Of a stretch of 64,000 bases of DNA, positions 34,024 through 42,948 are shown one piece after another (positions within the stretch are counted from its first letter, which is position 1; every line of letters starts with the position of its first letter). Source of the DNA: Chryseobacterium shigense (lineage in GTDB: Bacteria > Bacteroidota > Bacteroidia > Flavobacteriales > Weeksellaceae); NCBI RefSeq assembly GCF_900156575.1, contig NZ_FTNY01000009.1:1-64000 (forward strand), read 5' to 3'. The notes beneath the pieces were generated by a model, which was not told the origin of the DNA, did no database searches, and saw only the letters and a list, made by a program, of their open reading frames with translations. The translations under genes and the position numbers were made by a program.

Positions 34024-34200
34024 TTTTTAAACGCAAAGTTTTAATGGTAACGGTATAGCTTCAAGTCGAGCAAAGAAGCGTGGCTACACCACGGAATAAA
34101 CAAACGCTGTATCCATACGCTTGATCGAATCAATTGTATTGATTCTTTTCTTTGCCTTCCTACAATACGAATCATGATATTCAAACTTTACGTTTAAAAA
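34024..34200. repeat. 177-bp inverted-repeat element, copy B
   Basis: The ends are 22-base inverted repeats matching at about 20 positions (34024-34045 with 34179-34200, core TTTAAACGcAAAGTTT). The inside shares ordered blocks with copy A at 6824-6999. It holds no ORF. It fills most of the 434-bp gap between the SDR and WGR genes; the rest of the gap shows nothing else. Confidence 0.65.
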
Positions 34201-34373
34201 GTAAATTTAGGGTTGAACCATATTTTTTTCTCAATGATCAGATTAAAATGGAGTAGATGAAATAAAGTGAAAATCAATCAAAAACCTCTATCCTTAGGGC
34301 ATTCCTTCTTTTCGGTTCCAAAGTTTTTTCGTAGTTTCACTTTCTTTTAATAAAAATACCATCACAATCCACT

Positions 34374-35231
34374 ATGAAAAGAAACTTTATCAACCAAAAA
34401 GAACTGTCCGACAAATTCTGGAATATTGAGTGCTCCGGGAAAATACAGACGATATCTTTTGGAAAAACCGGAACCAAAGGCCGGGAAACAGTTAAAGAAT
34501 ATGCAGATGAAAAAGAATGTATTCTAGAATCCGAAAAACTGATCAATCAGAAAATTAAAAAGGGATATACTGAAATTCATGAAAATGATGAGATTCCCCA
34601 AAAGGTCGAACTTTCCGAGAATGAAAAAGCAGAGATTTATTTTTGGGATGCCATCGAAAAATCCAATAAGTATAAAAACGCCCATTGGAGCGAATATGAT
34701 ATTGATGAACACCTCGAAAATCTGACCGATCATTTGTCCAGATTTGGCAAAGAAAGAATGATCCTTTTCGAAAAAACGCTTCAGGAAAAATTAGGGGAAT
34801 TGTATACCGCTGAAATTGCAGAACTCTCCATCATTCTTGAATGTGATTTTAAAAAGGAAAATGGAGTCTATATCTTTGATGATTATCTTTCCGATGACGG
34901 ATTTATTTATTTCCGATGCTGGCTGTTACTCAAAGGAAAAGAATTTTTTGAAGATCTAAAGGCGGATATTCAATCATTTGTAAGCGGAAAATACAGTTTT
35001 GATATAGCAGACTGCTGGGCAGAAGGACTGCTTTATGTGGCGGATGATGCATATGCCCAGAATCATGAAGATGAAGAATCCATTATCAAAGATACAGTGT
35101 ATGAATTATACCCTGAAAACGATTACGACGGTATGAATAGAAGCATGAGCAGAGAACCCAAAGGAGGAGCTGACTTGCATACCAAGTATCCGAAGCTTGT
35201 AGAAGAAATAGGTGAATTAAGAAGTAAATAA
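34374..35231 (+). CDS. WGR-domain and DUF4240 protein
   Basis: The 285-residue soluble protein joins two domains. The first ~75 residues are a WGR-like module (KFWNIECSGKIQTISFGKTGTKGRE), a fold found in PARPs and in bacterial regulators where it binds nucleic acid ends. The rest, about 90-285, fits DUF4240: YFWDAIEKSNKYK, FIYFRCWLLLKGKEFFEDL and a C-terminal KYPKLVEEIGEL. DUF4240 proteins are often near contact-dependent toxins as immunity-like proteins, but no toxin is present here. The XRE gene starts 29 bp downstream, so the two may be co-transcribed. Function unknown. Confidence 0.82.
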   Translation: MKRNFINQKELSDKFWNIECSGKIQTISFGKTGTKGRETVKEYADEKECILESEKLINQKIKKGYTEIHENDEIPQKVELSENEKAEIYFWDAIEKSNKYKNAHWSEYDIDEHLENLTDHLSRFGKERMILFEKTLQEKLGELYTAEIAELSIILECDFKKENGVYIFDDYLSDDGFIYFRCWLLLKGKEFFEDLKADIQSFVSGKYSFDIADCWAEGLLYVADDAYAQNHEDEESIIKDTVYELYPENDYDGMNRSMSREPKGGADLHTKYPKLVEEIGELRSK

Positions 35232-35260
35232 AGAATAAATCTGATGGATAGCCTTAAGAA

Positions 35261-35803
35261 ATGAAAAATGCGGTTAAAGTTTTAAGAGAGAAAAAGAATA
35301 TGACCCAGACTGAGCTTGCAGAAAGTTCAGGAGTTTCTTTGCGAACCGTTCAGCGAATTGAAGCAGGAAATATTCCAAAAGGATTTACCCTGAAAGCGAT
35401 TGCCCGGACTTTAGAAACAGAACCTGAAAACCTGATCTCTGCCACTGATGAAGTCATCAATGTTGACCGGGCAAAATTAATTAATCTCTCGGCTCTCATT
35501 GGGCTTATTGTTCCCTATGGCGGAGTAATATTTCCCTTGATTTTAACCTATAAAACCAGAGATCCTTTCAATAAAGAACTTGGGAGAAATCTGGTGAGTA
35601 TTCAAATTATTCTAGCGGGTATTGTTTCTGTTTTAATGATCACCAGCCCGTTTATTCAAAAGGCATTATCTCTAAAAATCCCTCTTTTTCTTGTCTTTTT
35701 AATCGCTTTTATATCTGTGAAACTATTCATTATTATCAGAAACGGGATCGGTCTCAATAAAAACGGAGATTTATATATTAAATTGAAAACCAGTTTTTTA
35801 TAA
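35261..35803 (+). CDS. XRE-family HTH fused to a membrane domain
   Basis: The 180-residue protein has a helix-turn-helix at its start (about 4-57: LREKKNMTQTELAESSGVSLRTVQRIEAG), followed by three hydrophobic segments (about 72-94, 108-130, 133-156) resembling DUF4870. This makes it a membrane-tethered DNA-binding protein. Such fusions occur in Flavobacteriia and their signal is unknown. It lies 29 bp after the WGR-DUF4240 gene and 87 bp before a membrane-anchored aspartic protease-like gene. Confidence 0.85.
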   Translation: MKNAVKVLREKKNMTQTELAESSGVSLRTVQRIEAGNIPKGFTLKAIARTLETEPENLISATDEVINVDRAKLINLSALIGLIVPYGGVIFPLILTYKTRDPFNKELGRNLVSIQIILAGIVSVLMITSPFIQKALSLKIPLFLVFLIAFISVKLFIIIRNGIGLNKNGDLYIKLKTSFL

Positions 35804-35890
35804 CTAAAGTCATACTAATGACGTAAAGATGTCGTATTGTTTTTTCAGGAAAATCAGATCATTATGCTGAATCTTGCAGAAAATTTTGAT

Positions 35891-36826
35891 ATGAAAATCT
35901 TTAAGAAATTGATGGGATCTGCTGCCATATTTATAGCACTTTCTCTGATTGGTGGTTACCTTTATTTTGATCAAAAATTCACGCCGCCGGAAAATAATCT
36001 GAACGTCGCTGGAATTGCAGAAAATACAACTCTGGGCTGGGATCATACTGAAGAGAATTCTCACGCTGCGGTCCTTTTACCTGTGAAGATCAAAGGAATT
36101 GACAACGTTTTTTTTATGCAGCTCGATTCAGGTTCTCCAACTACTATGTTCTATAAAAAATCATTGGAATCCATCCGTACTAAATTTCACGATAAAATCA
36201 GAATTAATGAAAAACTGAATACGATGTCAGCACAATTCAGCTTAGGAAATATGACGGTAACTTCCGATTTCAAACTGTTGAATTATGGAAATAGGGTAGA
36301 TTTTAAAAATACGGTGGCCAACAATATCATTGGAACCATCGGAACCGATTTGTTTGAAAAACGCATTGTCATTCTTGATTTTAAAAATGAAAGATGCTCC
36401 TTCGTAGAAAATACCGATGAAAAGGGTTTTGAAACATTTGAATTTAAAAAACGGAAGATCATGTTCCCGGGAACCATTGCCAGTGAGAAACTGAAACTGT
36501 TGTATGATTCAGGCACCAGTGGTTACGAACTCCTTACCAACAGAGAAGAATGGCAAAAGTACAGAAGGCCGGACGGGAGCATCAAAAAAGAAAAGGGAAA
36601 TTCCTGGGGAAATGTATTAACCGTGAATTCTGCGACCGCCGATCAGACCGTAACAATAGGAAACAGCAAGCTTCAACTTTCAGAAGTGACTTATGTAGAA
36701 GGAACTTCAAAGATGCAGAATCTTCTGATGAAAACTTCCGGAATGCAGGGAATGATTGGCAACAAGCTTTTCCTGAATCATACATTGATTGTAGACTGTA
36801 AAAATAAAAAATTTAAAGTAAAATGA
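35891..36826 (+). CDS. Membrane-anchored retropepsin-like aspartic protease
   Basis: The ATG at 35891 is preferred because it begins a membrane anchor (MKIFKKLMGSAAIFIALSLIGG); the frame extends 18 codons upstream. The 311-residue protein has two Asp-Ser-Gly motifs, Asp79-Ser-Gly81 (QLDSGSPTTMF) and Asp206-Ser-Gly208 (LYDSGTSGYE), spaced like the two lobes of pepsin-type enzymes, each with the following Ser/Thr-rich turn. Most of the protein would lie outside the cytoplasm. Substrate and role are unknown. Loss of activity is possible but the paired motifs argue for a functional active site. Confidence 0.72.
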   Translation: MKIFKKLMGSAAIFIALSLIGGYLYFDQKFTPPENNLNVAGIAENTTLGWDHTEENSHAAVLLPVKIKGIDNVFFMQLDSGSPTTMFYKKSLESIRTKFHDKIRINEKLNTMSAQFSLGNMTVTSDFKLLNYGNRVDFKNTVANNIIGTIGTDLFEKRIVILDFKNERCSFVENTDEKGFETFEFKKRKIMFPGTIASEKLKLLYDSGTSGYELLTNREEWQKYRRPDGSIKKEKGNSWGNVLTVNSATADQTVTIGNSKLQLSEVTYVEGTSKMQNLLMKTSGMQGMIGNKLFLNHTLIVDCKNKKFKVK

Positions 36827-36897
36827 TGTTTTTTACAGGTTGATGTAATAATTCCCTGAAGTTAGTTGTCTTACTATGTATTGAAATTACATTGTAT

Positions 36898-39800
36898 ATG
36901 AAGAACTGGTCTTTTAAAAAATGGAACACCGTTGCAGGATGGGTGATGTTCCTGATTGCCCTGATTACTTATTTCTCCACCATGGAGCATTCTCTCAGTT
37001 TTTGGGACTGTGGCGAATACATTTCTTCAGCCGTAAAGCTTGAAGTAACCCACGCTCCCGGAGCAGCATTATTCCAGATTGTGGGCTCTGTGGCCAGTAT
37101 ATTGGCCTTTGGAAATGAAGAGAATTATGCCATTGTGATCAATGCAATGTCTTCTTTATTCAGTGCCTTCACCATTTTGTTTCTGTTCTGGACGATCACT
37201 CATTTTGTGAGAAGACTTTTAAACAAAGACTTTGAAGAAATAACAAAGCACCAGGAAATCTCTATTCTTTTTGCGGGAGCGATAGGAGCATTATGTTTTA
37301 CTTTCTCGGATACCTTTTGGTTCTCTGCAGTAGAAGGAGAAGTGTATTCTATGGCTTCCATGTTTATTGCACTGCTGGTATGGCTGGTTACCAAATGGGA
37401 AAACGAATACAAAGCAGCAGATAACGAAAGATGGATCATCCTTATTTTCTTTATCCTTGGACTTTCCGTTGGAGTTCACATGATGTGTATGCTGGCAGTT
37501 CCGGCTGTCTGTCTGGTTTATTATGCCAGAAATTACAAATTTACCTGGAAAAGCTTTATCTGGGCAAACGCGATCACTCTGGGAATTTTAATTATCGTAT
37601 TCAAAATTATTTTCCCACTGATCATGACCATGTTCGGAAGACTGGAAATATTCTTTGTGAACGGACTTGGGCTTCCTTTCCACTCCGGAACGATCGCGGC
37701 ATTTATTCTGATGACAGGAGCTTCTTATTTTATCATTACATATGCCCGAAAAGCCAAAAGAAAACTATATCAGACCATCGCATTATCAGTTGTATATATG
37801 ATGATCGGTTTTTCATGCTGGATGGTGATTCCCGTAAGAGCCAATGCCAATCCACCCATGAATCTTAACGATCCTGATACCGCGATTGGTATGCTGGATT
37901 ACTACAACAGAGAGCAATACGGAGACTGGCCTACCATCTACGGTCAAAACTATACCGCTTTTCTTGATGCAAACGGAATGGAGAAGAATGAAGACGGAAG
38001 TTTTAAGACTGAAAAAACAGGAGAAACCTTTGAAAAGGATGAGAAAACCGGAACCTACAGAAAAACCGGAGACCGATTCCGTTATGTTTTCAGTAAATCC
38101 CAGGTGAGTCTGATGCCAAGAATGTTCAATCAGGATAAAGAGGTCATGGCCAACTATATTTCAATGTACGGAGCTCCCGATTTTACCTTTAATTACGATA
38201 ACGAAGAGGTGGCAGATAATCCCCAGGCCAAACAGATCTTTGAGGAATTAAGAGGGAAATATGAAGATCAATCGATCACCGCAGCCGATTATCTGAAAGT
38301 GAAGCCATACAACCTGATCAATGTTCAGAAGCCTTCACTGGCGCAGAATATGGACTATTTTATTACCTTTCAAAACGGCTATTATTTTGTTAGGTACCTG
38401 ATGTGGAACTTCGTGGGAAGACAGAACGATCTTGAGGGAAAAATGGAGAATACGAGAGGAAACTGGATCTCCGGGATTTCTTTTATTGACAATGCTTTAC
38501 TTGGAAATCAGGACAAAATACCTGCGAAGTTCAGGAATGATAGTACGGTGACATTCTTCTTTTTGCCATTGATCTTAGGATTAATTGGTTTCTTTTTCCA
38601 GTTAAACAGAGACTTTGGAAGATTCTATGCATTACTTTCACTGTTTGTTTTAACAAGTTTAGGGATTGTTTTTTATACAGGAGTAAAACCTTTTGAAGTA
38701 AGAGAAAGAGATTATGCAATGGTGGGTTCTTTCTATGCCTTTGCCATCTGGATCGGAATGGGAGCTGGCGCTATCTTATGGTTTGTTCAGTCTAAAGTAA
38801 AATCTAATGGAGCGAATATCGCTTTAGGCGTAATTTTATTAGGCGTTCCTTTGATGATGGGCTTCCAGAATTATACCCCGCATGACCGCAGCAAAAAATC
38901 GGCAGCGCGTGACTATGCATACTCATTCCTCAAATCACTGCCGAAAGATGATATTATTTTCATCTACGGAGACAACGATACTTTTCCCGTATGGGCCATC
39001 CAGGAGACCGAACGCTTCCGCGATGATGTGAAAACGGTGAATTTTACTCTTTTAGCTACGCCATGGTACATCGATCAGGTCAAAAGAAAAACCTATCAGG
39101 CGACAGGTATTCCTACCCAGTTGACCCACGATGATTACAGAGATGGAGTGAATGATCAGATCTACATGATGAAGAAAGAAGACTGGGAAGGCTTTTTCTC
39201 TATGCTAAAAGAGCAGGGCGTTCCTGATACGGAATTCCAGGCCTTCAAAAAATTTCTCACCCAGGATTCTCTGACTCTGAAGGAGGCGGTGAGCTTTTTA
39301 AAGTTCAAGTCTCCTGAAAAAGATGAACTTCTGAAAATGTACTTCGGTGAAGAAAAATATGCAGAATACAATATTCTTCCGGTGACCAAATTCATTCTTC
39401 CGGTGAATAAAGAGAATGCTTTAAAAGCAGGAATCATCACCCAGGCAGATCTGCCCAATGTGGTCAACCAGATCATGATTACTTATAAAGGAAATACCCT
39501 TTACAAAAATAACCTGATGATGCTGGATATGCTCGCTAATTTTGACTGGAAGCGTCCGATTAACTTTTCATCTGGAGGCGTGTATGACAGTGAAAATATT
39601 TTCTACCTGGATGAGTATCTTCAGTTTGAAGGCTTCAGCTACAAATTGGTGCCTATCCACACCGCTCCCGGGACAGACGGTGACATGGGCAGGGTAGATA
39701 CCAATGCTCTGTATAATGTAGTGAAAAACTTCAGATGGGGAAATTTTAAAGATCTCAGTATTCATTATGATGAAGCTGCTACTTCCAATATTATGGGCTA

Positions 39801-40383
39801 TAGAATGACTGCCAGCAGAGCCGCTTCTGCATTGGCATTAAGCGGACAAAAAGGAAAAGCGGTAGAGATACTGGATCTTGTTTCAAAAGAAATTCCGGCT
39901 GAAAAATACAATGATCCACGTTCATTAAGTTCGATGGTAACAGGGTATATCATAGCAGGTCAGGAGAAGAAAGGACTTCAGCTGGCTGAAATTCTCAAAA
40001 AAGAGATCTTTGAAGAATATGATTATTACCTGAGTCTTTCCCCGGCATTCCAGAAACAATCGGCAAGACAGATGAGAGTGAAACCTATGGAATATTCTCT
40101 CGTGGTATCTGCAGTTACGGATGCTTATAAAAAATTGGGACAGAACGAGAAAGCTTATGAATACCTGATTAAATCCATAGAGCCTGTTGATAAAAAATTC
40201 AATGTTTTCATCACAGCACTTCAGCAAATGGGTAAAGAAAAGGCGGTAAAAGAGTCGGAGAATATACAGAAAATCACTCCTTTTTACCAATATTTATTTG
40301 ATGTGATGAAGCCTTTTGATTCTACTTATTCTAAAAAGAAAGAAGATCAGATTACCAGAGCAATGATTAAAGTGACACAATAA
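36898..40383 (+). CDS. DUF2723 polytopic membrane protein (GT-C-like)
   Basis: The start is placed at ATG 36898, six bases after a TTG in frame. The 1161-residue protein has a membrane half with about 10-12 hydrophobic segments and the DUF2723 signature near the start (SLSFWDCGEYISSAVKLEVTHAPGAAL), resembling GT-C/O-mannosyltransferase proteins with their acidic catalytic loop (Asp in FWDCGEY). The C-terminal ~500 residues are soluble, with TPR-like helices near the end. Proteins of this type are near-universal in Bacteroidota and are linked to general protein O-glycosylation, by inference from the family. It is a single gene ending in a strong terminator. Confidence 0.9.
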   Translation: MKNWSFKKWNTVAGWVMFLIALITYFSTMEHSLSFWDCGEYISSAVKLEVTHAPGAALFQIVGSVASILAFGNEENYAIVINAMSSLFSAFTILFLFWTITHFVRRLLNKDFEEITKHQEISILFAGAIGALCFTFSDTFWFSAVEGEVYSMASMFIALLVWLVTKWENEYKAADNERWIILIFFILGLSVGVHMMCMLAVPAVCLVYYARNYKFTWKSFIWANAITLGILIIVFKIIFPLIMTMFGRLEIFFVNGLGLPFHSGTIAAFILMTGASYFIITYARKAKRKLYQTIALSVVYMMIGFSCWMVIPVRANANPPMNLNDPDTAIGMLDYYNREQYGDWPTIYGQNYTAFLDANGMEKNEDGSFKTEKTGETFEKDEKTGTYRKTGDRFRYVFSKSQVSLMPRMFNQDKEVMANYISMYGAPDFTFNYDNEEVADNPQAKQIFEELRGKYEDQSITAADYLKVKPYNLINVQKPSLAQNMDYFITFQNGYYFVRYLMWNFVGRQNDLEGKMENTRGNWISGISFIDNALLGNQDKIPAKFRNDSTVTFFFLPLILGLIGFFFQLNRDFGRFYALLSLFVLTSLGIVFYTGVKPFEVRERDYAMVGSFYAFAIWIGMGAGAILWFVQSKVKSNGANIALGVILLGVPLMMGFQNYTPHDRSKKSAARDYAYSFLKSLPKDDIIFIYGDNDTFPVWAIQETERFRDDVKTVNFTLLATPWYIDQVKRKTYQATGIPTQLTHDDYRDGVNDQIYMMKKEDWEGFFSMLKEQGVPDTEFQAFKKFLTQDSLTLKEAVSFLKFKSPEKDELLKMYFGEEKYAEYNILPVTKFILPVNKENALKAGIITQADLPNVVNQIMITYKGNTLYKNNLMMLDMLANFDWKRPINFSSGGVYDSENIFYLDEYLQFEGFSYKLVPIHTAPGTDGDMGRVDTNALYNVVKNFRWGNFKDLSIHYDEAATSNIMGYRMTASRAASALALSGQKGKAVEILDLVSKEIPAEKYNDPRSLSSMVTGYIIAGQEKKGLQLAEILKKEIFEEYDYYLSLSPAFQKQSARQMRVKPMEYSLVVSAVTDAYKKLGQNEKAYEYLIKSIEPVDKKFNVFITALQQMGKEKAVKESENIQKITPFYQYLFDVMKPFDSTYSKKKEDQITRAMIKVTQ

Positions 40384-40406
40384 ATTATAAATACAATAGA
40401 GCTTAA

Positions 40407-40436
40407 AGGCTCCAAATCATAATTTGGAGCCTTTTT
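40407..40436 (+). terminator. Terminator of the DUF2723 gene
   Basis: A stem AAGGCTCCAAAT (40407-40418) with ATTTGGAGCCTT (40422-40433) and a 3-base loop is followed by T residues. It lies 24 bp after the stop. Confidence 0.9.
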
Positions 40437-40573
40437 AGTTTAAATTCCAGCCAAAGACATAGCCGAATTTTGGCCGAACCGTTATATTGTTTGTCATGGC
40501 AGACGGGTCACTTGATATTTTTATAATCAGAAAAGCTAGCTAAAAAATTCTGTTATATGGACCAGATGCAATT

Positions 40574-41077
40574 TTATGGATGGAGAAAATCATTCGTATT
40601 AAGAGAAAGTTGTGTATTTCCATCGCCTTCTTTTTGTCCTGCCTGGCCAGTTACTTCCTTAAATCCTATTTTTCTGTACAGACGATATGCTTTTTCATTT
40701 TTATCGGTTACTTCCAGAAAAATATCGATGCCCTTAAATCTTTTCTGAGCCTCTTCAATAACCGCCTGAATAAGTCCAAAACCTATATTTTTCCCCTGGA
40801 AATTTTCTTTGATGTACATCTGATAGATATGACCTTGACCATTTTCATCCATCACAAAAGCGCAGATTCCAACCAGGTCTTCATTCGTAAATGCTCCAAG
40901 GACGAATCTGTTATGATTCTGTTCGTCGATATCACTTTCCAGCCGGAATTTTTCAATTTTCAGGGCTTCCTGATAATCCGCTCCAAAGGATTCAGGAAAT
41001 TTTTCCAGACTTTCAAGCCTGATGATCCTGTAATTTCTGCTTTCATGAGGCATGAGAATACGGTAGTCAATATTCAT
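40574..41077 (-). CDS. GNAT family N-acetyltransferase
   Basis: The 167-residue product has the GNAT fold: an N-terminal strand-helix with RIIRLESLEKFPESFGAD, a central acceptor region VGICAFVMDE, the acetyl-CoA loop YQMYIKENFQGKNIGFGLI (about 87-105, Q-x-x-G-x-G pattern), and a C-terminal motif KAYRLYRKIGFKEV. This is one of many uncharacterised acetyltransferases; the acceptor cannot be named. It is alone on the minus strand. A plus-strand frame over the same bases (40580-41086) is the shadow of this gene. Confidence 0.9.
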   Translation of the reverse strand: MNIDYRILMPHESRNYRIIRLESLEKFPESFGADYQEALKIEKFRLESDIDEQNHNRFVLGAFTNEDLVGICAFVMDENGQGHIYQMYIKENFQGKNIGFGLIQAVIEEAQKRFKGIDIFLEVTDKNEKAYRLYRKIGFKEVTGQAGQKEGDGNTQLSLNTNDFLHP

Positions 41078-41407
41078 ATAAAATAAAATTTGAATTAGTA
41101 TTTTTCGTTATAATTATTAAAATTGCGAAAATATTTTTGAAATAAAACCATTCTTTTTAATGAAATGAATTCATGCCTTTTTCAGTTAAGACCATTAAGA
41201 AGAATGTTTCTAAGGGATGAACTGTTTTTCTGTTCTTTATTCAACTTAATCGTGTAATTTGTGTATATTTATAACAAACTAACAACTATTTCGTTAATAT
41301 ATTCAATGTTGATTAATCCTGTTCAGTAAAAACTTACAGGCAGCATACAAAAATCAATATACACCACAGGAAATAACCGATAAATTATATATGAACACCA
41401 TCGTATT
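41078..41407. other. Gene-free stretch with promoters for the flanking genes
   Basis: No ORF is credible on either strand. The end nearest 41408 is very A+T-rich and contains a TATATTTA box (about 41264-41271), one base from the -7 consensus. Nothing else was seen. Confidence 0.4.
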
Positions 41408-42859
41408 ATGAAAAAGTTGATAGTCCGTATTCTACGGATGGTTATATTATTTATTATTGTTTCATGCACTCAGACTTCTCCTTATAGTCATACAAAAGAT
41501 TTTGATCAGCCTTTGATCGAGCAGAGTAATGAATTGAATTCTTCAGGTAATTTTGAAGCCCTTGTTCAACTCAACGGAGCCTATTTTAAAAAAGCAGAAA
41601 AGTTAGGATATGAAGAAGGTAGAGGGCTTTGTCTTCTTAATATTGCCAATGTGAATTCTACAGAAGGAAACTACGAAAGAGCACACCTCCTTTTAGATAA
41701 AGCAGGAGAAAGTCTTAAACATTCAGAAAACAGCTTTCACCGAGCCAAATTTTATGACAGCTATGCCCACTATTATTCCCATCTTAAACAGTATAATAAG
41801 GCCATCATTTATAGTGATTCAGCATTGTATGCTTTAAAAAAAGCGCCGGATTCCGATCTTAAAAAAAAGCTTCTCCCAAGAATTTATACCAACAGAGGAA
41901 CCTATTTTGCATGGAAAGGCCAGCTGGGAAATTCATTGAAAAATTTTCATAAAGGAAATGCTTTAGAACAATCAGCTTATTCTACCTGTATGATTGCCCA
42001 GTATTACCTCTATACCGACGGGCTGGACTCAGCAGGAATCTATGCTTTGCGAGCAGAACAGATGATGAATCGTCAGAAAACACCAGATATTGAAAAATTA
42101 TGGATTTACTATACGATAGGATACTACAATAAGGAAATCAGGCACAGTAACGAGGCCGAAAAAATGTTGAAAAAAGCATTGGAGATGAGTGTCAAAACCC
42201 GACTGACCTATTCTTTCCAGATAAAAGACATCTATAAAGCTTTATCAGAAGTGTATACGATGAAAAAAGATGATGAAAAATCATACGACTATTTATCCAG
42301 GTACCTGCAGGAAGATAACAGACTAAATGAATCCCGATTTGCAGCGATCAATAAAACAACAGACCGTTTTATATCAGAAGCCAAAAAAGAAGCGGATCAA
42401 AGGAAAAATGATTTATGGATCCTGGGAATACTCTCTTTTGTAACCCTCTCTGTATCCGGATTATATGCCCGGAAAGAAATACAGCTTTTAAAGCAGAAGA
42501 AAAAAAGCCTAAAAACAGAAACGAATACTTTGAAAAGCCACGTCTATGAAAAGAAACTTCTGGAAGTCATGGAGCTGGCCCAAAAAAATGATTCTTCATT
42601 TCTGATGAAATTTAAAGAACTGAATCCTGAATTTATCAAAAATCTGCTGATCATCAATCCGGATCTTGAGAACTCTGAGCTGGCCTTTTGTGCCTTATTG
42701 AAACTTCATTTTACCTCTAAAGAAATTGCAGATTACACCTTTGTTCAGCATAAATCCATTCAGCAGAAAAAGTATAGGATAAGAAAAAAACTGAATATAG
42801 AAGGAGATCAGGATATCTATGAATTCTTTGATCTTGTAGGAAAAAACTCCAATGAATGA
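41408..42859 (+). CDS. TPR-TM-HTH membrane-bound regulator, first of a tandem pair
   Basis: The 483-residue protein starts with a hydrophobic signal ending in IVSC (lipobox-like, Cys20) and a TQTSPY mature end, then TPR repeats (about 50-320), a membrane segment (about 337-355), a coiled coil and a C-terminal LuxR-like helix-turn-helix (about 436-475: FTSKEIADYTFVQHKSIQQKKYRIRKKLNI). The layout places the TPRs outside the cytoplasm and the DNA-binding end inside. The next gene is a close paralogue. Such regulators are common in Flavobacteriia and their signals and targets are unknown. Confidence 0.85.
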   Translation: MKKLIVRILRMVILFIIVSCTQTSPYSHTKDFDQPLIEQSNELNSSGNFEALVQLNGAYFKKAEKLGYEEGRGLCLLNIANVNSTEGNYERAHLLLDKAGESLKHSENSFHRAKFYDSYAHYYSHLKQYNKAIIYSDSALYALKKAPDSDLKKKLLPRIYTNRGTYFAWKGQLGNSLKNFHKGNALEQSAYSTCMIAQYYLYTDGLDSAGIYALRAEQMMNRQKTPDIEKLWIYYTIGYYNKEIRHSNEAEKMLKKALEMSVKTRLTYSFQIKDIYKALSEVYTMKKDDEKSYDYLSRYLQEDNRLNESRFAAINKTTDRFISEAKKEADQRKNDLWILGILSFVTLSVSGLYARKEIQLLKQKKKSLKTETNTLKSHVYEKKLLEVMELAQKNDSSFLMKFKELNPEFIKNLLIINPDLENSELAFCALLKLHFTSKEIADYTFVQHKSIQQKKYRIRKKLNIEGDQDIYEFFDLVGKNSNE

Positions 42860-42948
42860 ATTTATAAATAAGCCTTATATTTAGCAGCAGGCTTTGAAAT
42901 GTTCATTCACATTGAAAAATATATAAATTAATATAATATAAAACGTAC

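Noticed and set aside
40580..41086. 168-residue plus-strand frame over the GNAT gene
   Set aside because: It is the antisense shadow of a clear acetyltransferase with all GNAT motifs; its own product is hydrophobic and unlike any family.
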